Shown piece by piece: positions 33,942 to 42,248 of a stretch of DNA of 46,577 nucleotides; within the stretch, counting starts at the first letter, position 1, and every line of letters begins with the position of its first letter. Made by a program: the position numbers and the translations under genes. Under the pieces are notes generated by a model. It did not search any database. It was not told the DNA's origin and saw nothing but the letters and a program-made list of their open reading frames with translations. The stretch spans positions 1 through 46,577 of the forward strand of contig JAIYDP010000016.1 of NCBI GenBank assembly GCA_027487435.1, in the 5' to 3' direction. This DNA comes from Verrucomicrobiaceae bacterium. Lineage in GTDB: Bacteria > Verrucomicrobiota > Verrucomicrobiia > Verrucomicrobiales > Akkermansiaceae.

Positions 33942-34759
33942 GCCGCCACCACCATGCACCTCCCTTAAGCTCGATACGAGAAATACCTCACCGATTTGCG
34001 AATTTTTGTCTGAGAAAAAATTCCCCATACGCTACAGCACAAGGGATCGGCGGGAAAAACTCCATGTCAAAGTCGCCAGCACAAACAATGCATGGATCAC
34101 ACGCTGCGAAAAAAATCTGTTCTGCCTCTCGTCCCAACGGGACGCTTCAATCCTAGGGTAGCTATCCTCACCGAGATCCCCACCCACCGCTTCGCAGGCA
34201 TCTGGTCTTTTGTTGCATCGCCCTACTTCCGCAATGTTCCCAACTCGCCCCCCATTGCAAACACCATCCCGCGCCCTGAAGCGACGAAATTTCTCATCGC
34301 CGCAGAAAAAATCTCCCTTGTACCTCGTTTCGCTTTCATTGTACCGCAAATCACTTTCATTGTCGGGACAAAAAAATTCATTGTCGGAGCCTTAACTTTC
34401 ATTGCAGAAATCTCATCCTCATTGTAGGAAGCTCCGCTTTCATTGTAGATTGCCTCATTTTCATTGTACTTCAGATCGCTTTCATTGTAGTAACCCTCGC
34501 CTTCATTGTAGAATCGTTATCTTTCATTGTAGGAAAATCCATTTTCATTGTACTTCGCAAAACTTTCATTGTTTTCAACTTCGCTTTTATTGTAGGAGCC
34601 TTAGTTTTCATTGTTATTGCCAATTTTCACCAAAAATCGTCTAACAACTGCCATTACCCACCCTCCGCCACTCAAAAGCGACAATTTCGTCACATCACCA
34701 AAATCCCCTTGCCCCGCCGCCAACTTGCAGATAGCAGTCATACACTATCGAAAACCATT
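33942..34759. other. Long intergenic region (818 bp) containing the 21-bp repeat array
   Basis: I see no credible gene here. Short frames on both strands through the array are explained by its 21-bp period, which keeps any frame without a stop in the unit open. The leftmost part (33942-34200) should hold the promoter of the membrane/spermidine-synthase-like gene. The last ~115 bp should hold the promoter of the 34760 gene. The array itself is described separately. Confidence 0.6.
34335..34617 (+). repeat. Array of 14 repeats with exact 21-bp period (core TTTCATTGTA)
   Basis: TTCATTGT-type cores begin at 34335, 34356, 34377, 34398, 34418, 34439, 34460, 34481, 34502, 34523, 34544, 34565, 34586 and 34607. 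Every step is 21 bp except one of 20. The core (mostly TTTCATTGTA) is nearly invariant while the other ~11 bases vary. In-phase degenerate units continue leftwards (34314, 34293, 34251 and 34230 each keep 5-6 of 8 core bases). The conserved TTT-CAT-TGT never swaps to synonymous TTC or CAC, so conservation is at DNA or RNA level rather than of a peptide. A 21-bp period equals two turns of B-DNA, placing all cores on one face. Confidence 0.92.
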
Positions 34760-35491
34760 ATGTCAGAAAACACCCCAATCGACAACACCCCAACAGAAAA
34801 ACCCTCCTCCAGCCGTGGTTACTTCAACAGCGAACAGTTGGAAGACATCGCCCTCGCCGAATCCGTTCACAGCGCGGCCCAAACCAACCAGGCACAACTC
34901 GCCAGTCGCGACATCGATGCGGCCTTCCTCACCCGCTTTGGCGAAACCACCGTTGAAGCTCGTCGGCGCGCCACCGCTGCCGCCGCCGATGCTGAAGACT
35001 CAGAGCAGGCCACCGAAGAAACCAGTGCCTCTGCCAAAGCCCTCTACATCGCCCTGCAAGGCATCCAGAGTGCCGCCAAGCAAAAACACCGCATGCTCGC
35101 CATCGATGGCGACCCCACCACCAACTTCCCCACCGATGGCTACCTCATGAACATCCGCATGAACCAAAGCCGCACCGTCCTTCTCCAAAGTGCCGAGACC
35201 CTCATCGCCCGCGCCACTGCCGATAGCCTCCCCGGATACAAAACCGCCGAATCCATCCAAGCCGTCACCGACCTCCTCGGCGAATACCGCGAAGACAAAT
35301 CCGCCCAACAACAAACCACCCGCAGCAAAGAACTCAGCCGCCTCAACCGCGATGAACTCGTCGAGTTGCTCAACCACCACCGCAGTGCCGTGCAACACGC
35401 CGCCGATGCCCTCTGGCCCTGGTCACAAGAAATCAACCGCCCCACCCGCAAAACCTTCGCCCTCCCCCTCACCAGACCGCTCAACCTCTGA
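34760..35491 (+). CDS. Hypothetical protein, helical, GC-rich
   Basis: This 243-residue protein starts at MSENTPIDNTPTEK. It has no signal peptide or membrane segment. After a disordered Ser/Pro N-terminus it is predicted mostly helical and Ala/Glu-rich (ALAESVHSAAQTNQAQLASRD, ARRRATAAAADAEDSEQATEE), ending NRPTRKTFALPLTRPLNL. I do not recognise the family. Its codon use is markedly rich in C-ending codons compared with the genes left of the array. It stands alone on the + strand immediately after the repeat array; a functional link to the array is possible but unsupported. Confidence 0.65.
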   Translation: MSENTPIDNTPTEKPSSSRGYFNSEQLEDIALAESVHSAAQTNQAQLASRDIDAAFLTRFGETTVEARRRATAAAADAEDSEQATEETSASAKALYIALQGIQSAAKQKHRMLAIDGDPTTNFPTDGYLMNIRMNQSRTVLLQSAETLIARATADSLPGYKTAESIQAVTDLLGEYREDKSAQQQTTRSKELSRLNRDELVELLNHHRSAVQHAADALWPWSQEINRPTRKTFALPLTRPLNL

Positions 35492-35720
35492 TCGATCCAG
35501 TAGGGCATTTAACCCAGCAATCGCCTACTAGATTGCGGGTAACATTGAACGTAACAGTAAATTTACTTCTACCCACCAAATCCTCAATATGACCGCAATA
35601 GATTCGCTTTACAGAATGTTTGGAATAGCCCGTGATTGCTCGGCTAGCAGCTTGATCAACCAAGCGAAAAAAAGATCAAACTACTCAAACGCAATGCAAA
35701 ACACTAGTAAAAATGTTACA

Positions 35721-35742
35721 ATGCGAGGTCTGACTCCAGAGA
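35721..35742 (+). repeat. Short repeat B, ATGCGAGG-type copy
   Basis: ATGCGAGGTCTGACTCCAGA plus two bases matches 38454-38475 (ATGCGAGGACTGACCCCGGA plus two bases) at all but four positions. The reverse complement of the copy at 38217-38256 also opens with TTACCATGCGAGGACCCC. Here the repeat overlaps the likely start codon of the AT-rich gene. Confidence 0.6.
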
Positions 35743-36320
35743 TTATTTTTTATGTAATCTGTCTCACATTGTTTCAATCATTGCTGGGACATATTCATGC
35801 GTCTGAGGTAGCGGGAGGCGAAGTTCATAAGGCTTCAGCAGTAGCATTGACAAAAGATCAGTTTAGCCAACTTGTACAAGAACTTCAAAGTGGCGAGGGG
35901 AGATTGGATGATATCAAGATGGCTAAAGACCTAAGAGCTTTGGGACGAGATTATGAAGCATTGAGAGCAGAATTAGTTCAAGAAATTGCACAGCTCCTCG
36001 CAAATAAAATTATAAAACTAGTCGATTCTAATCAGCATAATCCAAATATGCAATGCATGATCCTTACATACTCAGCTAAAATTGATCATCCGTCATTGGA
36101 AGAGTATTACCAAAAAAATAAAAATCATGCGCATGGTGGAGTAAGGCGATGCATTAAGGATAATATAGCCTACATGCAATCAGATGAGGTAAGAAAATTG
36201 AAACCATTTCAGGCAATGAAGTTGCCAGCTGATTATGCTCCCGTTTTATCAACGGAAAAAGCTAACACTCCCCCCCAATCAACTTCAAAAGATACGAATA
36301 GGGAGGATGCAAAAAAGTAG
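35721..36320 (+). CDS. Hypothetical secreted protein, AT-rich
   Basis: The start is placed at MRGLTPEIIFYVICLTLFQSL…, which gives a signal peptide ending near HIHASEV and 199 residues; an ATG 132 bases upstream (35589) is in frame. The mature part is helical and charged (ALTKDQFSQLVQELQSGEGRL, LRAELVQEIAQLLANKI) with a Lys-rich tail. The base composition is visibly more AT-rich than both neighbours, and the first codons lie within a short repeat (ATGCGAGGTCTGAC…) whose relatives occur at 36392, 38217 and 38451. This suggests a recently acquired unit. The family is not recognised. Confidence 0.55.
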   Translation: MRGLTPEIIFYVICLTLFQSLLGHIHASEVAGGEVHKASAVALTKDQFSQLVQELQSGEGRLDDIKMAKDLRALGRDYEALRAELVQEIAQLLANKIIKLVDSNQHNPNMQCMILTYSAKIDHPSLEEYYQKNKNHAHGGVRRCIKDNIAYMQSDEVRKLKPFQAMKLPADYAPVLSTEKANTPPQSTSKDTNREDAKK

Positions 36321-36489
36321 ATTTAAACTCGCCAAGTGATGATAATATCGACTCACGGCAAGATAATGAAGCGTCTGCTATAGCCGGTACCTCTCAGGGG
36401 TCATCTCAGGGGTCATCTCATGCATTATTTGTCTGTCACCTTGCATTCTGGAAAAACGCAACAGCACCGCCCGCCTCCAGTTCCGCCTC
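36321..36489. other. Intergenic stretch with tandem short repeat B
   Basis: No complete gene. The frame of the downstream SecD-like fragment is open leftwards through this stretch (…LEKRNSTARLQFRLM) into the tandem repeat at 36392-36424, indicating a truncated longer coding region. Confidence 0.5.
36392..36424 (-). repeat. Short repeat B, tandem TCTCAGGGGTCA copy
   Basis: TCTCAGGGGTCA is present at 36392-36403 and 36404-36415, followed by a third TCTCA. It is nearly identical to 38217-38240. In reverse complement it reads …ATGACCCCTGAGA…, which relates it to the ATGCGAGG…ACCCC copies on the + strand. Confidence 0.75.
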
Positions 36490-36900
36490 ATGGCCGATGC
36501 CAAGGACACCGAAGCCGAACCGGTGACGCGGCGCTACACCCAAGGCCGGCCCAACGTTAGCCGCGAGGTGCTGTTGGACGAGACCGCGCTCAGCAGCGCA
36601 ACGGTGGTCGAAAATGAATCGGGCCGTAATGTCTGGGTGACGTTCAATGATGAAGGAGCAAAAAAGTTTGTGGCACTCATCTTTGCCAAGGAGGGCAAGA
36701 AACTCGCCATCGTCTTCGACCATGGGCTGATCGCCGAGCTAACCGTCAATAACGGCATGAACGATTTCGGCATTGAATGCCGCTTGCTCATCCCCGGCAG
36801 TTTCAGCGCCGCTGAGGCAGAGAGATTGGCTGCGACCATCACGACCGCCATCCAAACCGCCGCCGAAAAGAGCAAATCCGCTCCAAACAAAGGCCAATGA
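36490..36900 (+). CDS. SecD P1-head-like domain protein, probably truncated
   Basis: This 136-residue protein matches the periplasmic P1 head of the SecD export subunit: ETALSSATVVENESGRNVWVTFNDEGAKKF, LAIVFDHGLIAELTV, and IPGSFSAAEAERLAATI. The preceding in-frame codons (LEKRNSTARLQFRLM) resemble the SecD segment before this domain (…LEFRLV-type), but no start codon supports them and the frame runs into repeat B. No membrane helices remain, so it cannot serve as a full SecD. It is either a stand-alone P1-head protein, a type known in this phylum, or the 3' remnant of a decayed paralogue. The domain call is fairly sure, gene status is not. Confidence 0.6.
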   Translation: MADAKDTEAEPVTRRYTQGRPNVSREVLLDETALSSATVVENESGRNVWVTFNDEGAKKFVALIFAKEGKKLAIVFDHGLIAELTVNNGMNDFGIECRLLIPGSFSAAEAERLAATITTAIQTAAEKSKSAPNKGQ

Positions 36901-37053
36901 GCCTGCCGCCAACTTATCCGGCCAAATTCCAAGATAACCAAGTCTCGCGTGTCATACCTGTGAGGGCTCTCGCGACGCGTTGGAACAATTTTTTTTACAA
37001 TTACTTTACCGCCGTCTGACAACTCAAACGTTTAAGCTCCCAAAATCACCGCT

Positions 37054-38064
37054 ATGAAACTACTCCAGCATCTCACGCTCCTCGCTTGCATCCTCGTCGC
37101 CAACAGTGTCCCGGCAGCGGAAAATCGCGGTAACCCAGCCGCCGACACCGACAAGCCAAGCGCAGAAGACTTGGCACTCGCGAGAAACTTCATCGTGACG
37201 GGAACGGTGAAGCAGGCCATTGGAAGTTTTTCCGGCCACAGCTTTCTCCATATCGGGGCAACCTTTGAGCTGGATCTGTCGAATCTGCCCAAGGAGAAGC
37301 TTCTATTCACACTTCCTCCCGCAAATCCACTACAGCAGCCGAGGAACGGTGGCTACATTCCATTCAATGCTCCCATGGAAATCGTAAAGGTGAAAAAGTC
37401 ATCAGGAGGTCGTGTCGGAATCTATATGTCCGCCAGCGATTCAAACGGGAGGTTTCTCATCCAAATCGTTGCGGACCTGCCACCGAAGCCTGGCAGTTGG
37501 TGCTCTGTTTTGTTTTACCGGGAAGGCGGCGGTGGTTTTATCAACAGCAGCATGGCCGAGGCCGGAGGAGAAATCACTGTGAAGGATTCTGTTCCCTCCA
37601 ATTTGCCGCCCAAGACAGGCGAGCAGAACAAGCCTAACGCCCAACAATGGCCTCCTCCTCTCGATGAAAAGCGGCTTATCGGAACTTGGGTGCGCAAAAA
37701 CCAACCGAGCCAAGGCGAGGAAAACCACACGCTGCTCGTTCTGCGGGAGGATCACTCCTGGAATGAAGCGGAAATCTCCGGGCCTTTGACCGAGCCGGTG
37801 CGATTCAAGAAATTCGCCCCCGATTCAAAATGGGAAGTGGTGAATGTCGGTGAGAAGAATACCCAAACCATGTTGTTGTTTAAGCACAAGGAGGGCGGCT
37901 CAAACGTCTGGAATATCCTGAAGGTGGGTGCGGAGGAATTGGATTTCTCCGGTGATGGCGGGGCGATTATTGACTTTAGGCATTACACCCGCTGCGACGC
38001 GCAGACCGCCGCCAAGCTCAACGAGCAGCACGAAAAGGAAAAGCCAGCGGCTTCATCGAAGTGA
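37054..38064 (+). CDS. Hypothetical secreted protein with lipocalin-like C-terminal domain
   Basis: This 336-residue protein has a signal peptide (MKLLQHLTLLACILVANSVPAAE). The first half is a beta-rich domain (FIVTGTVKQAIGSFSGHSFLHIG…). The second half begins EKRLIGTWVRKNQ and resembles small lipocalin-like barrels that open with a LIGTW motif, ending DFSGDGGAIIDFRHYTRC. The family is not recognised and there is no catalytic motif. It probably faces the periplasm. It is followed by a small secreted-peptide gene 48 bp downstream. Confidence 0.65.
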   Translation: MKLLQHLTLLACILVANSVPAAENRGNPAADTDKPSAEDLALARNFIVTGTVKQAIGSFSGHSFLHIGATFELDLSNLPKEKLLFTLPPANPLQQPRNGGYIPFNAPMEIVKVKKSSGGRVGIYMSASDSNGRFLIQIVADLPPKPGSWCSVLFYREGGGGFINSSMAEAGGEITVKDSVPSNLPPKTGEQNKPNAQQWPPPLDEKRLIGTWVRKNQPSQGEENHTLLVLREDHSWNEAEISGPLTEPVRFKKFAPDSKWEVVNVGEKNTQTMLLFKHKEGGSNVWNILKVGAEELDFSGDGGAIIDFRHYTRCDAQTAAKLNEQHEKEKPAASSK

Positions 38065-38111
38065 TGCCGAAACGGAGGATCATCCATGAATCATCAACTC
38101 AACCGAACGCC

Positions 38112-38270
38112 ATGAAAACCCAACGCATCTTCTCCCTCCTGATTGTCGCTATGGTCGCATTGACCGGATTGCCCTCCGCGTTTGCTTGCAAAGCGGCGGC
38201 CAATCGCGCGTATGTGTCTCAGGGGTCATCTCAGGGGTCCTCGCATGGTAACATTATGAATTTCTTTTAG
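38112..38270 (+). CDS. Small secreted peptide whose C-terminus is encoded by repeat B
   Basis: The start at MKTQRIFSLLIVAMVALTG gives 52 residues with a clear signal peptide (cleavage near SAFACK). The mature part is only ~25 residues, and its end (VSQGSSQGSSHGNIMNFF) is translated directly from the short repeat at 38217-38256. The natural C-terminus therefore appears to have been replaced by the repeat, and the gene is probably a truncated remnant of a larger secreted protein. Confidence 0.45.
   Translation: MKTQRIFSLLIVAMVALTGLPSAFACKAAANRAYVSQGSSQGSSHGNIMNFF
38217..38256 (-). repeat. Short repeat B, TCTCAGGGGTC tandem copy
   Basis: TCTCAGGGGTCA (38217-38228) and TCTCAGGGGTCC (38229-38240) are followed by TCGCATGGTAACATT. 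Its reverse complement, TTACCATGCGAGGACCCC…, matches the + strand copy at 38451 in inverted orientation about 200 bp away. Confidence 0.75.
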
Positions 38271-38450
38271 AATAGAGAAATCTTAGGATTTAACTGTTCT
38301 TAGGTGGCGTTCGTTGACTGATTTGCGAAAAATTTCTGTATTGCCAGATGACTTCGGAGTTGGCATAGTCAATGCCGTAATCAACGTAACCAATTCAGTC
38401 AATGACCTTACAATCAGCTAATATCGATGCAAAGATATGGAACAAATTTT

Positions 38451-38475
38451 ACCATGCGAGGACTGACCCCGGAGA
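38451..38475 (+). repeat. Short repeat B, ATGCGAGG-type copy
   Basis: ACCATGCGAGGACTGACCCC followed by GGAGA. It is inverted relative to the copy at 38217-38256, so the two bracket about 195 bp of gene-free DNA (38257-38450). Confidence 0.65.
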
Positions 38476-38566
38476 CTGCTCCCCCCCTTTTCCGCCCTCC
38501 GGTCCGGTCACTGACTCTTTCAAGGGCCTTCACCCCCAAAGCAATTTCTTAGCGGCGATTGACAAC

Positions 38567-41500
38567 ATGATGCAGCGTCGTTTCATAGCGGTTGTTCTGG
38601 TCGGCGGCTGCCTGCTTCAAGTTGCCACCGGCGACATGCTGGAACAGGTAGATCTCCCGAAGCTTATCGATCCGGCGACGCGCAAGGCGGAGGTCGTCGG
38701 GATGCTGGCGAGGCAGGATGAGGCCACCAAACAAATGTTAAAAAGAGGCGATTTCACATTCAAACGCAGGGATTTCCGCTTGGTCACCTGTCCGCAGCGC
38801 GATGGCCGGCAACCGCTGCAAATGTTGCTGGTGGATCATGGTGAGATGCTTTTTAAGCATCCCACGCTTCCGGATGCCTACGAGGCGGATGGCTTGGACG
38901 AGTTGTTTCCGACGATGGACAAGGAACTGGTGGACAAATCCTCGACGACGGGTCCCGGACTGGAGCGGCTTGGGAATTATGTGATCACGATATTCGATCC
39001 GGATGGCCAGGAGATTCGGCCATTTGGGGGCAATACCATGATCGATTCTGGTCATGTCGCGGATTTCAATCGCGATGGGATCATGGATCGGCTCGATCGT
39101 GTGAACTACGGTGTCGAAGATCGTCAGAACGTACGGGTGCTCGAGTTGCGCAGCGTCGAGCGTGAGCCAAGGCAGATTCTCACCGTGATCTATAACTGGC
39201 ATCCGCGGGAGGCGGAGGAGGCCAATGCCTGGGATTACGAATGCTTCGACGAGGACAAGGATGGGCTGATTGAAATCGGCTTTGGTCCCAGAGACCAGGA
39301 ACGCCGCCGGGAAGTCGTGTTCCGCTGGGACAAGACGAAAGCGACTTACATTGCAAAAGACCTAGCTACCCAGCCCCGCCTTCGGGTGTTGGACGATACG
39401 GATATCCAGAAGCAGTTGAAGGCAATCAAGGACGCTGGTGGACATCGCTATCCTCTTCTCGCTGCCAAAGCCGGGCATCCAGTCGAAGTCTCGATACCGC
39501 CCAAGCCTTTCCAATTTCAATCGCTCAAGGGGCGCAGTGATGAGGAGATTGTGCGTGCGATGGGTGGCAAGCCGGCTCCTGACGCGTTCCATCCCGCCGA
39601 TGCTCCGGACACGCATCTTCCCGAGGGTTTCTGGAAAATGGAGCCGAAGGCCGCTGCTCTTGCATTTGCCGAAGCCAATCGCATGCCAGCGCATCGGCAA
39701 ATGTTTCGCATCGCCATCGATGACCGCAATGATGTCCGCCCACCAGCCGCTGGGTGGCTGGTACATGATTTCAAATCCTCGGGGTGTTATGTCTCCACTA
39801 CCAGCATGACGGTCCTCAGATTCGGCATTGAGAAACCCTATATCTTTCAATCCGGCACCAGCAAGAACGGGATGGTCGGAGCGAACCCACTTGCCGACCG
39901 CGCGGGGCATGCGCTGCGCTTGATCCCCGTTTCCCAGGACGAGGCGCGGTTTCTATCAGAGACGCTGTTCTGGCTAGATCGCATCCGTACTAGATCCAGC
40001 AAGGATGACCCCTTCGGCGGTGGTCCCTTCGGCGGTGATATAATCAGTTCGGCGGACGGCTCCGGCACGCTGGATTTCCAAGGCGGAAATCAGGAACCGC
40101 GGCGGGTTGCGGGCAGGCTTTGGTTGGATCCGTCATTGGCCAGTCGCTGGAAGAATGACTATGATCAGAATACCTGCATCAATTTGGCCGACTACCTGTT
40201 AACGGATGCCCTGCCCAAGCACTTGATCGGTCGTTGGGACACCACGCCACAAGATCACCGCAGCCTGATCACTCCGCTTGCCGACCGGGTGAAACCTCGC
40301 GAGGACAGCGCAGCCCGTGACGAACTCGCCTTCATTGTCCTAGCCGCGCTGGAGCGTCATCGGACGGATCCATGGCCAGCGGCGGCTCTTGCGCGGCTCG
40401 TCAATTGTGCGGGCGACAGTGGTCTTCCCCAGACATTGCCGGTGCTTGAGGAGATCAACGGGAAGCTGGCGCCGCCTAGCAGCCTCGAGACGGAATTCCG
40501 CGGGCTGGAGGTGAAATTCACAGGGCGGTATGGTTCCCCGAATGATGCGGAGGGCAAACAACAATGGGAGCGCTATCAATCACTGCGCAGACAAATGGCC
40601 TACGACATTCCCTGCCAACTCCGCGAACCGCTTGCCCGCGCCATCAAGCAGCTAGGTGCCATTTTTGAAGCCCTCCCGCTGGTCAAAATGGCGGAAGCAA
40701 ACGACGCGAGTGCTGCTTGGGCACTCCAGCAGCTCCAGATCTATCATCCCAAGGAATATGCCGATACGCTCATCGTTGCCTTCCGCGATGCCGACCCCAA
40801 GTCCCGTGGCATGATTTTCTCCACACTCGCCGCCGCCTATCCGGAGGGTGCCAAACTTCTGCGGGAAACGCTCACTGCGCAGCAAGCAGCGGCTCTCGCC
40901 ATCGAACTCGCCAGTTTCGAGCAAAAAAAGGAACCCGAGCTCGCCAAGTCTCGCATTCCCGAGCTTCTCGAAATCGCAAAGGACGCTGTCGGCATTCGCG
41001 ACTACGGCGAGCGCGGGCCAGCCATCGAGCTGCTTTCCGCTTTGCCGCTTGATGAGGCGCAGAGGGCAAAATTCGAGGAGCTTCTGCTCGCCGAGCTGAA
41101 GACGCCCCAGCGGAGACCCTTCAAGATCTCGATTCTTCCATGGATCACCACGGCGCTCGTCAAACTCCCCGATCCCGACCGCTACTGGGACGCACTGGTT
41201 CAAGGCGCGGAACAAGCCACGGAGTTCGGAGAATTCTACGGCTTCCTTAACGCGCTCTCGACCCTCGCCCTTGCTAATCCGGAAAAACGGATGGGCCAGC
41301 TTGTCGATTTCATCCGCCCTTGTTTCACCCGCCACGAGGGGATGATGAATGATCTGTTCGCGGTTGCGCTCTCCCTCGATTTGCGGGGGCTTGCACCGGA
41401 AATCCAACATCTCGCCAGCACCGGCCCGGACGTCCCAGATGGGGAATGCGCGAATGGATTGGGTGGAAAATTCACCGGCCCTGAAAACAACCGCTACCAC

Positions 41501-41743
41501 TTTGCCCGCCATGTCATCGCACTTTGGCAGGAATCGGATGCCGACACCCTTGCGAGGATGTGGCTGGCGCTGGTCATCGCACATCCGGGCGATTTTGCCC
41601 GGACTTCCATCATCGCCGTGAAACTTCGCGAACGCTTCCGGTCGGCTCTCGCCGCTGCCTCGCCAGAAGTCCGCGAAAAACTCACGACCCAAACCCGGAA
41701 GCTGTCAAATCAAAGTCCCTATCTTCTGGAAGAACCGAAATGA
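38567..41743 (+). CDS. Large hypothetical secreted protein with EF-hand-like loops and HEAT-like helical region
   Basis: The start is placed at MMQRRFIAVVLVGGCLLQVATG (signal peptide), because the 55 in-frame codons upstream run through repeat B and look non-coding; 1,058 residues result. The N-terminal part has calcium-loop-like sequences (DFNRDGIMDRLD at ~residue 165, DEDKDGLIEIG at ~230). The middle is mixed. From ~residue 690 on, alternating amphipathic helices (AIFEALPLVKMAEANDASAAW, SRGMIFSTLAAAYPEGAKLL, LLAELKTPQRRPFKISILPW) resemble HEAT-type repeats. I do not recognise the family. The composition is GC-rich, with C/G-ending codons unlike the ExbB cluster, consistent with a different origin. 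Confidence 0.7.
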   Translation: MMQRRFIAVVLVGGCLLQVATGDMLEQVDLPKLIDPATRKAEVVGMLARQDEATKQMLKRGDFTFKRRDFRLVTCPQRDGRQPLQMLLVDHGEMLFKHPTLPDAYEADGLDELFPTMDKELVDKSSTTGPGLERLGNYVITIFDPDGQEIRPFGGNTMIDSGHVADFNRDGIMDRLDRVNYGVEDRQNVRVLELRSVEREPRQILTVIYNWHPREAEEANAWDYECFDEDKDGLIEIGFGPRDQERRREVVFRWDKTKATYIAKDLATQPRLRVLDDTDIQKQLKAIKDAGGHRYPLLAAKAGHPVEVSIPPKPFQFQSLKGRSDEEIVRAMGGKPAPDAFHPADAPDTHLPEGFWKMEPKAAALAFAEANRMPAHRQMFRIAIDDRNDVRPPAAGWLVHDFKSSGCYVSTTSMTVLRFGIEKPYIFQSGTSKNGMVGANPLADRAGHALRLIPVSQDEARFLSETLFWLDRIRTRSSKDDPFGGGPFGGDIISSADGSGTLDFQGGNQEPRRVAGRLWLDPSLASRWKNDYDQNTCINLADYLLTDALPKHLIGRWDTTPQDHRSLITPLADRVKPREDSAARDELAFIVLAALERHRTDPWPAAALARLVNCAGDSGLPQTLPVLEEINGKLAPPSSLETEFRGLEVKFTGRYGSPNDAEGKQQWERYQSLRRQMAYDIPCQLREPLARAIKQLGAIFEALPLVKMAEANDASAAWALQQLQIYHPKEYADTLIVAFRDADPKSRGMIFSTLAAAYPEGAKLLRETLTAQQAAALAIELASFEQKKEPELAKSRIPELLEIAKDAVGIRDYGERGPAIELLSALPLDEAQRAKFEELLLAELKTPQRRPFKISILPWITTALVKLPDPDRYWDALVQGAEQATEFGEFYGFLNALSTLALANPEKRMGQLVDFIRPCFTRHEGMMNDLFAVALSLDLRGLAPEIQHLASTGPDVPDGECANGLGGKFTGPENNRYHFARHVIALWQESDADTLARMWLALVIAHPGDFARTSIIAVKLRERFRSALAAASPEVREKLTTQTRKLSNQSPYLLEEPK

Positions 41744-41913
41744 GCCTTGGCGGCCGTTCAACCGACGATTTTCCCTCAATAAAAGTGACCAATAAAAGTG
41801 ACTGACCCTTTGCAGAAAAAGTCCTCGACATTTTGATGATGCAGAACATGGGCAATTTCGCATTTTCATGCCTTAGACTTCTGAAGGAGCGGCGCGTAAA
41901 GAGGAAACGAACC

Positions 41914-41951
41914 CAGCAGCGCCAGATAGTCGCGCTACTTTGGATCTCGGG
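41914..41951 (+). repeat. Palindromic interspersed element, right-end fragment
   Basis: CAGCAGCGCCAGATAGTCGC through CTTTGGATCTCGGG (ending 41951) aligns with the last ~38 bases of the full copies (CTAGCAGCGAC…TTTCGGATCTCG). It lies about 90 bp left of the full copy at 42043. Confidence 0.65.
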
Positions 41952-42042
41952 TAAAAACGTAACAGAAACACAAAAACCACAAAGCAGGGAAAATCGCTCT
42001 GCCTTTTTCCGATGCGCCGGCCCGAATGATTTCCGCAATTAT

Positions 42043-42201
42043 CCCGAAATCCGAAGTATAACGCCGCCATTCGCTGCCATCATTTGCCGTGCAAGGCATT
42101 TCAGACCGCAGCATCATTGGATGCAGCCCACCGCGGCCATGAAACGCCTTGCACATCAAAGCCTAGCAGCGACTTTCTGGCGCTCTATTTCGGATCTCGA
42201 G
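42043..42201 (+). repeat. Palindromic interspersed element, full-length copy 2
   Basis: Ends: CCCGAAATCCGAAG (42043-42056) versus TTTCGGATCTCGAG (42188-42201), inverted with three mismatches. Inner arms GTGCAAGGCATTTCA and TGAAACGCCTTGCAC are inverted with one mismatch. The centre GCATC-ATTG-GATGC is a third inverted pair. Between these, TCGCTGC on the left mirrors GCAGCGA on the right. The whole unit is thus one long imperfect hairpin. It starts directly after TGATTTCCGC, a string also present before the copy at 46416, so the element may extend a little further left. Confidence 0.88.
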
Positions 42202-42248
42202 ATTATCGCTATCGACAACATCTTCGAAATTTCCTACAACCCATCCCG

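Larger units (their letters stand above)
41744..42248. other. Repeat-rich intergenic region (505 bp)
   Basis: There is no gene. The region contains a 13-bp direct repeat (AATAAAAGTGACC / AATAAAAGTGACT at 41778-41803) followed by TGACTGACCC, which recalls repeat B. It also holds a right-end fragment of the palindromic element (41914-41951) and a full copy (42043-42201). Frames running through it are shadows; one is fused in frame to the DUF6288 gene, whose true start is at 42249. Confidence 0.65.

Noticed and set aside
34335..34617. The repeat array as a CRISPR
   Set aside because: The repeat core is about 10 bp and the variable part 11 bp, far below CRISPR repeat and spacer lengths, and no cas genes are present.
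34402..34644. An 80-codon + frame through the array with Cys every seven residues (F-H-C heptads)
   Set aside because: It begins at a TTG inside a repeat without a ribosome site. Codons for F, H and C never vary synonymously, and the frame stays open simply because the period is a multiple of three.
38402..38566. N-terminal extension of the large 38.5-41.7 kb gene
   Set aside because: The region runs through repeat B and a signal peptide begins at 38567.
42084..42248. N-terminal extension of the DUF6288 gene to 42084
   Set aside because: The extra codons are translated from the palindromic element, and a signal sequence begins at 42249.
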